From Sipunculus nudus (lineage: Eukaryota; Annelida; Sipuncula; Golfingiida; Sipunculidae): a DNA stretch of 64,000 nucleotides. The stretch covers positions 65,910,159 to 65,974,158 of the forward strand of contig CM049313.1 of assembly GCA_026874595.1 (NCBI GenBank). Reading direction: 5' to 3'. Under the pieces are notes generated by a model, which saw nothing but the letters and a program-made list of their open reading frames with translations, had not been told where the DNA came from and did not search any database. The position numbers and the translations under genes are program-made. Positions 24,870-35,019 of the stretch are shown one piece after another (position 1 is the first letter of the stretch; each line of letters opens with the position of its first letter).

Positions 24870-25227
24870 GATTATATGTTTAAAGGACTTGTAGAGCTGT
24901 GACAGTGCTGTGACAGTATCATGAATCAAAGCCTAGGATCCGGACAATCTAGTACTGTACACTTCATTTATTATACTGTGTTATTATTGTATTGATTTAC
25001 TGTCATACTGTTGATTTACTGTGTAACTGTATTGATTTAGTGTATTGTAATGTTAGGGTTGTTTTAAGAATATATTATTACTATTGGTTTTCAAAAAAAC
25101 AATGAATTCTTTATTCATTCCCCTAGACATTCACGCTGCCTAGTGTTACAGAATCTAATTTTTTTCATCTCTGTAACAAAATGTATGTTCGTCACGACTA
25201 CGCGATATGTTGTTATTAGGTTCCGTA
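24870..25227 (+). mobile_element. Gypsy-family LTR remnant (3' part)
   Basis: Matches the right half of the solo LTR at 45314-46046. Shared blocks include CAAAGCCTAGGATCCGGACA, TTCTTTATTCATTCCCCTAG, ACGCTGCCTAGTGTT and GTTATTAGGTTCCGT, where similarity ends. It lies directly after the broken pol fragment, so it is the 3' LTR of that copy, with its upstream (U3) part deleted. Confidence 0.8.
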
Positions 25228-25860
25228 ACTACATGATAAACTGACGAACTTATCCTATAAGATAATATCTTTTTTTACGAAAAGTTATTACAATATTTAC
25301 CTTATACGTGATTACCAGTGATGGAGTAGAGTCTACACCATCCGAGTCGGAGTGCAAGTCCGAGTCCAGGCCACTCGCGTCTAAGTCCGAGTCCTCGAGG
25401 TTCGAGTCCAAGTCGACCTTTTCGAGTCTGAGTCAATTGGAAAGCAATTCAAAATGGAAATTTCTAATGATCATGTTCATGATTTATAAATTTAAGTTAG
25501 TTCACACATCCTTTTACTACAATGATTAATACATTTATTGCTCCCGATGCTGTGTATAGCGAGGTATATATAGTGTTGTTATTTTGTTATTGTCTTGTAT
25601 TATATGTAGTTCGCACATGTACATACGTCTTTATACAAAGTGACAGATATTTTTTCTACTGGACTCGAGACAGACTCTGCCTGATTTCTCGAGTTCTTAC
25701 CTCCGAGTCCGAGTACAAGTCCGAGTCCAGGACCCTCGAGTCCGAGTCCAAGTCCAAGTCAAGGACCCTCGAGTCCAAGTCAAAGTCCGAGTCCAGGACT
25801 CTTAAGTGCAAGTGCGAGTCTGAGTCGCTAAAATAGCGGACTCGGGTCCTGTAAAACTGC
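25228..25860 (+). repeat. two GAGTCC hexamer arrays around an AT-rich spacer
   Basis: At 25338-25432 and 25700-25832 the sequence is built from GAGTCC, GAGTCG and AAGTCC hexamers in the same orientation, separated by about 270 bp of AT-rich DNA. It opens with CAGTGATGGAGTAGAGTC at 25317, resembling a hAT-type terminus. A plausible reading is a hAT-like MITE with subterminal hexamer repeats; the right terminus is not clear. Weaker hexamers of the same family in the opposite sense occur at 32097-32175. Confidence 0.6.
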
Positions 25861-26676
25861 TGAACACTTCGAGGTTATATATCGACAATATTTTAAAATT
25901 TGAGCTTCTCTTCCAATATAGCTATATTTCTTTATGATAATTTCTTATAGCATATTCACACCTGTATATAATGTTTAACTATATGTTATAGTGACATTTT
26001 TATATGACAAGCTATTATGTGATACATCACATATATATTTAGCGAGGTTCTTATATGACAAGTCATTACGTTATAGATCATATTGCCTGCTGGTGTGTTA
26101 TTTGTAGTCTAGGTCGCCTTATGTCTTCCAGAAGGGACCTTTTTGCGAAGCAGCCAGGGTACGGCCAGACATATAGATTATCATTCTGACGAGGATTGAT
26201 CAGACTCCAGATGATACGGAGACTGCACTAATGGACTTAACACATGCCCAAAGCGGCCTTGCCATTTACTGGAAAGGCTAATGGTTTAAGCTAAGGCAAG
26301 ATGGCCATCTCGCATGTAATATACTAAGCGAGGTTAACTGAATATCCCAGCTGTATAAGACTCTGATTGAAAATCCTTTATAAGGTTATGTGTAGGAAAA
26401 TAAGTCTGTATTATGTCGGGGACCTGCCTGCATTTGGCTTTTATCGAAGCTAATGAAAATCATAGCATAGCTGCACACGGGTATTATGTTTTAACGAGGT
26501 AATGTTTATAAATTGCAATCAGAGTCGGGATATTGGCAACCGTAAAATCTAAAACAAGGCTTCCTTTATCCTGCACTATGTTTTGTAAAAGCCCCACAAT
26601 CAGGCCGTTGTAAATGACATAATGTCATTAAACGGAACTATAATACGTCATTTTATATTATTGTATAATTAATTTA
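25861..26676. other. no gene seen
   Basis: AT-rich anonymous sequence. Confidence 0.5.
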
Positions 26677-26839
26677 CAGTGGAACCATCCAACAATTGTT
26701 ACCACCCCGACAATAACGACCACTTGTCTTGGTTCCGAATATATGATCCAGGTATCTTGGATTTTCACATATACGTCCACCCCAAAATTACGACCATTTT
26801 GGTGAGTCCTAAGGTGGTCGTAATTTAGGGGGATTCTAC

Positions 26840-26840
<1 letters not shown>
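26677..26840. mobile_element. 164-bp MITE with TA target duplication
   Basis: Starts CAGTGGAACCATCC and ends GGGGGATTCTACG. The ends form imperfect inverted repeats of about 30 bp that include ACCACC near the left and GGTGGTCGTAATTTAG near the right. TA lies immediately outside both ends, as expected for Tc1/mariner-type insertion. A split relative is seen around the solo LTR (45270-46170). The (TA)n microsatellite begins exactly at the right-hand TA. Confidence 0.7.

Positions 26841-26884
<44 letters not shown>
26841..26884. repeat. (TA)n microsatellite
   Basis: Pure TA dinucleotides that start at the MITE target duplication, then interrupted TATTTATA sequence. Confidence 0.95.
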
Positions 26885-26891
<7 letters not shown>

Positions 26892-28904
26892 TTATATTTA
26901 TATTTATCATCCACCATATGCATATGACTTCTGAAGTATCTGTTTGAAATCTTTTAAATCCAAACTGAAAACTCAATTTACAGACAATTGTATGGTTCTT
27001 GTGATCTATGAATTTGTTGTATGTAATATGGATTCTAATATGAATCCAATATTGTTTAAGATTTATATTTTAATTGTAAATTTAATTAATATAATTTCAT
27101 TTATAACCTTTTATTTATGTACGATTTTTAAGGGCACCGTTTCTGATGGATTTTCAAAATTAAAATTTTAATAAATAATTACTGTATAATACCAACAAGA
27201 TAAATAAGCACCCCCAATATGGCATAACCTGAATAATTTCTGATATTGATCGTTAAAAAAAGAAACAAATAGGTGTATTCCAGCAAGAAATAAAAATACC
27301 GCTTATGCCGCGACGAGGTATTGGATAATTTTGGTTATCGTAAGACCTCTTCAAACAATCGACGAAGTTCACAAGTAAAGGTATCGGAAGCGTGTTCACT
27401 GCCTTGTAAAAGCTCCGCAAGATCGTCAGAAATTTCAATGTTTGCATTGAAATTTGGTCGCGAGGTTTTGTGGCAAGAAAAGAAGGCGAAATATTAGCGA
27501 ACCTCGTGAAAACTTCGGAAATTAATCCACAGCCGTCCGGCGAAGCATCACAGACAGTTTATGTCCCAAAGCATCTAGGTTGTGTCCGCGATAAGACGCC
27601 TAAATATCTGTAAAGTTTTGAAGAACCACGGATGATGATATGTTTTCGGTGGTAAGTAGCCGAATATCAGAAGAAGATCTCTGATCAGAAGATCACATCG
27701 GTGCCCTTTCGGCAATCAGAAGAATTTGCATTTGTGCTTTCGCCAATTGGTGGAATACCCATTGCATTTTCTTCCATTTTTCTGCTTTTGGTGGCGATGT
27801 GAAATCTGCAACTGCCAAAGAGAGAATGAGGCTGGGTTATGGAAATGTTCATATTTATACCCCACCCATAAGACATCCCTGATACATCTGTAATTGTTCG
27901 GCAAAGTTCGGCTTTGCGTCTGCAACAGTTCTGGGATGCTCATCCGATGCTATGCCTGTCCTGACAAGCCTTCTGCGAACATTCGAAAAACATCACCGAT
28001 GCATAAGAAAACAATGGCCGAACTATCACCTAGCTTCGCCGAACATCACCAACTATTTGCAGAATATTAGCCTGAACTTCGCATAATAATCACAAGTCAG
28101 CTTTATAATGGGACTGCTCAGTTCTTTTTAACATTTTGCACGCAAGCAGTCTCGAGTCTCGATTGTTTTCAAGGAAGCAATGAAATAGGAATGTTTTGTT
28201 TAACAAATACCCCTGGTACAGAAATAAATAATGCCGATATCTCCGGTAATATGACTGGCAGTGATAAATGACTTGAAAGAGATAGAGACTTAAGCATGGC
28301 GCTGAATCAGTAAACGTACAGTTTATTCATGATCAAACGCTCTGCCAAAAAATACAGGGTTTTCTTTTTGTCCAAGTCTATTACTAAGAGCGCTCCTACG
28401 CAATTAATGACCCACATTCAATCCTGGCTGGCAGCTCCTTGAATCTACCATAAAAGAAATCAGCAGCCCATGTGACTGGGTTGTTTTCTGATGGGATTTG
28501 CTGACGACCTCGCGGCCTGCTGATCTAACCAACTCTAAAGACACAGTCTGACAAATTGAATCGGGGATATGAGATCGCCAAACTGATGAACTGAATGAAA
28601 TACATGATTTCAATCAGCCGTACTTTTGCCTCAGTATGGATTTTTTTTATGTAATACTATACATATATCGATATACATTGCTTCAGCGGTAATAGCAATC
28701 AAAAATGGGCAGTCATTTTTTTTGTCACGTTGGTATAGAGCGTCACTTTGAAGAATGAAATATCAGCTATATTTGCTATATAAGTATGGTGATCTACGGC
28801 GGAAAGATGACAGTATATCTTATGTTATCTACGGCACCCGTTTTTAACACTTTACCGCCTTGAATGATCGTCTGCCGTGGTCGAGTAAGTGTGCTTTATG
28901 CCGG
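26885..28904. other. no gene; hairpin and CGAAC-rich stretch
   Basis: A perfect 11-bp stem with a 4-nt loop lies at 27430-27455 (AAATTTCAATG, TTTG, CATTGAAATTT). From about 27460 to 28090 words such as GCGAACCTCG, GCGAACATTC and GCCGAACATCACC recur irregularly, suggesting an ancient decayed tandem repeat. No coding sequence was recognised. Confidence 0.45.
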
Positions 28905-29033
28905 CAGTGGCGTATCTTGGGTCATTTCATTGGGGGGTGGGGGGGGGGGGGGGAAGGGGAAGGGGGCACCGGAAAAGTGTGTATGTGTCTCTGCGTGTGT
29001 ACGTATGTGTGTGTGTACGCTTGCGTGTGATAC

Positions 29034-29112
<79 letters not shown>
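28905..29112. repeat. transposon-end-like G tract followed by (TG)n-(TA)n
   Basis: CAGTGGCGTATCTTGGG at 28905 resembles the CAG(T/G)GGCG terminal family. A long interrupted G tract (28933-28953), TG-rich sequence (28978-29030) and about 75 bp of AT dinucleotides follow. Confidence 0.8.
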
Positions 29113-29115
<3 letters not shown>

Positions 29116-30703
29116 ATTGGTGGTGTTACTGATGACAGTGTTGAAAAACTCTATCCCGAACATTAATCAGTTAATAATATCAATTCAACCAGTCATATAT
29201 TCATCATTCATATAAGTTTAAATGTGTGTGTTTGCTCACAACGGTCGGAGGTAATGGGAAATTATATGCAGTAACCAAGCTAGATTACATGGCTGCTTTT
29301 CTTGAATGATTCTCATGTAATAAGTTTTCGAATACAACCGGTAATTTTTCATTCACGTGTTTATGATTGCGGGATTTACACCATATATTTGTGTGTGAAA
29401 AAAATCACGACGTCGTCGACGTTACAATGAAAACGTGAGTTATTTCAGTTCATGTATCACTTTATATCACAAGGCCATTCTGCTTGCAGCAAATTTGATT
29501 TCAGGCGCCTCGTCAGTCGATGAGTGATAAGTCGCAAACTCTTGCCAGAATTGTTTTGTTTTTATTTTATTGAATGTTCTATCTCGGCAAATTATGTTGG
29601 GGTATATTTATATCCCGAGTCTATAATGTTTCTTCCTGTCGGTAAATGTAACTAACTGTAGTCTGACTTACATTAGTTTATAGATACTTCAAAAGTTGAT
29701 TTGTGTAAATATAGATATAAAAGTATAATTCTTTCATCTTGATTTTCTCAGTACCTTGCCCTCTCCCACACATTCTCTCTTGCTGTATAAACATTATTTG
29801 ATAAATGGTATGTGATTATAAGGATGTCTCCTATTATATAATTATAATGACCAATTTGAAACCTGAGGCCAGCGATTCCCTTATTTTATGCCAAACACAA
29901 GATTCATTTTGGGAAACCACAATCTGCAATTTAACTTGATCCAAACTTGATCCAAAACCCCCTTTTCAACAGCCATTCTGTAAGGCAGCTGCAACTTAGC
30001 CCATGCTACGAGAGGACTCTCATAGATTATAAGAATAGAATTCTCTGCCATTACCCAAGGATATAAACTCTCTATTTGAAATCAAGACGCACTTAACTTA
30101 GGGGAACCCTTAATTGTGCCGATTGATATGGGAGATTTATAATGCCTCCCAGACAGGCCATACAGTTAAATTGTCAATTTGAGTCTCGGATGGGACAAGT
30201 GACCTAAGTGTCTTGTTCAATATCAATCCGCCTGTGTCAGCGCCTCCAGGCGCATGCGCATCCGAATCTCTTCTATCACAGATAATTCCTGAGTGAATTC
30301 AGTTACAGGCAATCACATCCAGAGGTCTAATGAACTTTATGGTAACGGCACAATTCAATTTCCTATTCCGTTGTTAAATGTTCTTACATCACTAAGGATT
30401 ATGAAGTTCTCTATGTTCAAACTTAAATGATTTTAGACGTCAGTAATTATTTTAATGACACATTCGCTAACTACTTGCGGTAAGTTTCTATTCCTTTGTT
30501 GTGTATATTTCATTACTTTGATCTAGTTATTCTAGTAAACTATATGAAGTCCGCTGAAGCAAAAACGTTAAGTTGGGTAAATGTATGGTTATGTACCGTA
30601 GGTATATTAAGCCAATTGGTGGATGGTTACCAAGGTTATATAAAAATATTGAGGCAGGAAATCAGTTGTGCGTTTTAGTGATTATTCTCCCTCAAGTTAA
30701 AAC
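29113..30703. other. no gene seen
   Basis: Anonymous sequence. The last eight bases (GTTAAAAC, 30696-30703) are the left target duplication of the next element. Confidence 0.5.
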
Positions 30704-31601
30704 TAGTGGTGGGCCGATCATCGAGTTTTATCGAAAGTCAGTCGGTTTGCTGCCACTTTCAAGCGCTCGATTTCGAAAGGCAGCTATCGATTACATCATA
30801 ATAAAGATTGTTTTCTTTCCAGAATGCCTTTATGTTTTGGGCAAAAATTATTCTTCCATTTTTTACCACATTCCATGCTTCATAAAATGAGTCTGCGTTC
30901 CCAAATAACTTCCGTATGTAACCGAGTATGACACGGTAGATGCGAGAACGGAGGACTTATTATATGTAAACTATCAGGGAGCTGAAGAATTAGCGGAGAG
31001 TTTACTAACGAGATGTACATTGCAAATTTGGGCGGGATGGCGTTAAAACACTCCATAAATTCTCCAGGTCTATGCCAATTTTGCGAGATTCTCTTAAAAA
31101 AAAAATATTCAACCGATGCCAGGTGCCGCTGTTTAGGCCGTCCTTAAAAAATTCTTTGTTGGGGCTAAATCGGCTGGTCGAGTATTTGGATTTTGGCTGG
31201 ATTTTTTTTTGACTAGTCTGCAATTTTTTTTTTCGTTATGGTCTGCCCCAAGCCCACCTGGGCCCATAAAATCTGCCTTCATGTACAGGAAAACAGCCCC
31301 TCTATAGGCCTTACATTCTTAGATGCTCTTAATTCCCATATAGAAAGATATTACCCGACGTTGCCGATCGTTTAATATGATCCTTAAAATTAGTCTGATT
31401 GTATCTTTATACGTGGAAGGATTGTTACACTCATGCGCGACAGGAGAATACCTGCCGGCGAAACGCCGGTAGAGTTTCACAGATAATTACATATTTCTTT
31501 GATAATTGCATATATTTGTCTGAACCGATTAATAATCGATCATCAGTCGGTTTGCTCAAACCGATGATCGATTATGAAAAAGGAACCGACTCCCACCACT
31601 A
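30704..31601. mobile_element. 898-bp non-autonomous hAT-like transposon with perfect TSD
   Basis: The ends are TAGTGGTGGG (30704-30713) and CCCACCACTA (31592-31601), perfect 10-bp inverted repeats. They are flanked by the identical octamer GTTAAAAC at 30696-30703 and 31602-31609. An 8-bp duplication with this type of terminus is diagnostic of hAT transposons. No transposase-like frame lies inside, so it depends on a partner elsewhere. A subterminal palindrome at about 31532-31575 (AATCGATCATC ... GATGATCGATT) could bind transposase. The clean TSD suggests fairly recent insertion. Confidence 0.9.
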
Positions 31602-31609
31602 GTTAAAAC

Positions 31610-34600
31610 CCAAGATATTTCGTTTGAGGTTAGTCCATTAGCTATATGCTTCGTTCCGTCAGTTACAACATATACTTTTAGAATGATCTGGAGATTGATT
31701 TAGAAATATAAGTTTCTATAGGCCTACATATATTGGACAGACAGTAACACCCCAGCAGCCAGTTTCTAGCGCAAGACGATTCTTTTAGCACGAGGTAATA
31801 TGGTGCCATGGAAAGGGACCACTGACTTGCTTGCTTGACGGTGTATTATAGAGATATAATAGAGATATTAAAAACTCTGTCACCTGAGGCCTGAAATTCA
31901 ATTTAGAAAACCCACCATAAAGACTTGCATACCCGAACTAATGACAGAATATTAAACAACAAAAAATTATCAAATCATGTACCAAACTAAGTCTCAGCGT
32001 TAGATGTGAAATGTTTTCAATATTTAAATAAACACCTAAAATACTTACAAAAATACACATGATAATCTTAAATTCGAATTTAAATAAAAGCATTCTAGAC
32101 TCGGACTTGGGACTCCTGTTCCAAAAGACTTAGGTGGACTTGGACTCGAATCTTAAGAACTAGGACTTGGACTTAAGTAGGTGACGATCCGGCTTATTTA
32201 GTAAAATCATCGTTTTATATGTTTATTTTTCACTACATGTCAACATTAAACCTCTACCAAACCTGTTTAAAGCTATCTTTTCACATGCCTTATTTGTAGA
32301 CTTTATGTGATGTCTGGCATCTAATCCATTTACTGTAGGTAATTCCTGCTAAGAAAGGTTCTTGTTTACCCCTCTAATGGATGTATTTGGTTGTGTATCT
32401 ACAAGTCTTTAGCTAGTAAACATGGTATATAAGTGTAGATAAATAAATAAAAACTTTTGACAGAAGGTAGTTGTTGCAAATGTGTAAAAAGGTGAAAGGT
32501 CGCTCTGACTGCAATAGACCATTTGCAAAACGCTGGTTCTTCTCATTTGCCACCAGATGTCCTTGTTGATGATGTTTGGTTTACGACCGACGGCCATTTT
32601 GATGGGCCCACAGGGGCGTGTTTAGAGGGGGGCGCAACAGGCGCGCGCCCCCTAAAATTTGTTAAACATTTTTAAGCAGGCACCCAATTTCGTGAATTGT
32701 CCGGGCCTGCCGAAACCTTTCGCAAAATAAGCTCACAAAGTCGTATTTGTAATGCCCAGAACCTAGTTAAAACTAGTTTAACTTTAGGGATGACACCCTT
32801 TATTGGACCAAACAAAATCCTCATTGGAAGCTGCTGCTCATGCATAGGACATATCGTGTTATGCATGGAGCACGGCAGTCCTGGCGGTTATAGCCAAAAG
32901 ATACCGGTTCCCACTTCTGTGATTGCTTAAGGAAACGTCAGTGTGTGGTGTTCAATCCCCGTCGTGGTTTGTCTGACTTAAAACAGGCCCTAAAAAAGGT
33001 GGGGTCAGCAGGCACAAGGTACCGGAACCGAACGGGAACAAGGGGGCCCAGATCAACTAGGAATTACCGAGTAGAAAAAGTTTGGAAATGTTCATGTCTC
33101 ATATAGTTTTATTTTAGCTTTTATGAATTTAAGTTAAGAGACCCCGCGAGGGTCCGGGTCGTTAGGGGTGCAAAAAAGCAAAAGGAATGCACATCATGTT
33201 TGCCATTTGAGAATGTTGCATGTGTACGGAGTTTTAATCGATACTGAGGGGCCCATATTAACGGAACCGTTCCGGCCAGGAATTTCCTATAAGACCCAAT
33301 GATATGTCTAACTTAGTTTTATTTAAGCCTGGGAATTTACGTGATTTACGAAACGTAAATATAGAGTTTCTAATAGTGAGTGATTCAAAGGGGCGCGGGC
33401 CCGTCAGGTGTTTTCTTTGTGAAGAACACCTGAAAATACTTGAAAATGAGAAAATCTCTTTTGGCTTTTAAGTTAACTTGCATTTATTTAGCTGTCATCA
33501 TGACAACTCAAACAGGCCCGGCTCGGTCTTTGTCTATTATAGGGCCCAGTTAAATTTAATTGTTAATGCGGAACTTTGTGTTTTCTCATTGGTTTTAGCT
33601 TAGAGTTTTAATTGGAAGTGATCCCGCCTATATGAGACTCGGGGCCTAGGAGTTCCCAAGGGCAAAAGAACAGACATGACGATAAAGTCTCAAATTTAAG
33701 TCTCTCATTAGTCTTAAATAGAATTAGCAAGTTTTAACCCGTTAGGTCCAAAGGGCCTTGATGGGCCAGGAGTTCTTAAGGCCCATTTGAATGCATGGAA
33801 ATCGTAATTTTTCGTTCCTGAAGAACATGCCGGTTTTTCCAATTTATTTATGTACTCTGTTTTAAGTTTAGATCAGGTATAAATGTAGGTTAGAGGCCTT
33901 TGTTGAGTGCTCATGAATATAAATATTCAAGGCACCAAATTTAATTATTGATTCACGCTAAATATAAAACGATTTAGTGGAGAGGCCCCTTTCATTTTAT
34001 TTTTTTTAAATTTATATTTGTGCTTTTCTTTGTGTGTGCGTGAGTGGTTGGGGTCGCTTTCATTTTTTTATAAATCCCGTGCTCCGTTTATTGTTTACAG
34101 ATCCCGTGCTATATATATTTTCAGTTATCAACTTATCGCGAACCCATATAGCTTTCTATTATGGTGACAAACCAAGTATTGATGCGTTTGAGATGCAAAT
34201 ATTAATTATTTAAATTCGTACCAGGAAATGCAGGTCTGGTCTTATTTATTACTAGCCGTTTCTATAATACATGGCGAATGTCCCCAGAAAGTAAACATCC
34301 TTCAGTCTATTTGGTGGAATATGATGAAAGCTGCAATATTAACACTGTGTGATATTGTATATAAAAAAAGAAAAAAGTAATCACTGAATCACAGTAGTCA
34401 CCGATACAGCTTCCACTGCTGATCTGACCCCTGTCGAAGTATGTAACAGTCTGACGCATCTGCACTCGCCTTAGCTGCGGCGGCACTATTTTAACCTCTT
34501 CTTATATTCCTGTAAATATTTTTTGTTCTTCCAATTTTCAATTCGTTTGTCGTTATTATGATCTCGTTGTTGATAGTACACATAGCATGAGAGACACAGA

Positions 34601-34704
34601 TTGTTGTGTGGGTAACCTTTTGTAGGTTGCTTGCTTTGGGTTATAGGGATGCCTGTTTAGACCTGCATATATGACTTTTTTTTCAGTGTTGCATAGTGGA
34701 TAGA

Positions 34705-34706
<2 letters not shown>
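31610..34706. other. no gene; hexamer remnant and transposon end
   Basis: At 32097-32175 GGACTTGG and GGACTCG hexamers form a decayed array related to 25.3-25.8 kb. At 32611 CAGGGGCGTGTTTAGAGG starts a CAGGGGCG-type terminus followed by a GC hairpin (GGGGGGCGC ... GCGCGCCCCC, to 32653); its other end was not found. Between 33040 and 33800 phrases such as GGGCCC and CCAGGAATT or AGGAGTT recur at irregular 150-250 bp spacing, hinting at an old tandem repeat. Confidence 0.45.

Positions 34707-34756
<50 letters not shown>
34707..34756. repeat. (TA)n microsatellite
   Basis: Uninterrupted TA dinucleotides. Confidence 0.95.
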
Positions 34757-34760
<4 letters not shown>

Positions 34761-34859
34761 AAATACGTGTATTTATATGCAGAAAAATTATGCATCCCTC
34801 AATTACATTCCATTCTTTAGTATAGCGCATCAATAAGTAGATAGCCCTAGATTTAATGT

Positions 34860-35019
34860 ATGGTGGACCAGAATCCGGAGGGGGGGGGGGGGGGACTATA
34901 TAGATAATAGTGCGACTGTCTCGGCCGATGGGGGGGGGGGGGGGGGGAGAGTTGTTTAATGTCAGAAAATTTTCGGTCATGAGCCCCCCCCCCATGCTAA
35001 AATCCTGCGCACGCCCTTG
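34860..35019 (-). mobile_element. G-rich MITE fragment
   Basis: Two G tracts (34880-34894, 34931-34947) and a C tract (34983-34993) lie in about 160 bp, which ends AAATCCTGCGCACGCCCTTG. On the minus strand this begins CAAGGGCGTGCGCAGGATTT, the same class of terminus as at 55294 and 51367. The left terminus is not clear. Confidence 0.5.

Noticed and set aside
28889-29215. Open frames with Tyr-Ile repeats at (AT)n tracts (also 4565-4753 and 34556-35052)
   Set aside because: They are translations of dinucleotide and poly(G) repeats and have no other protein-like content.
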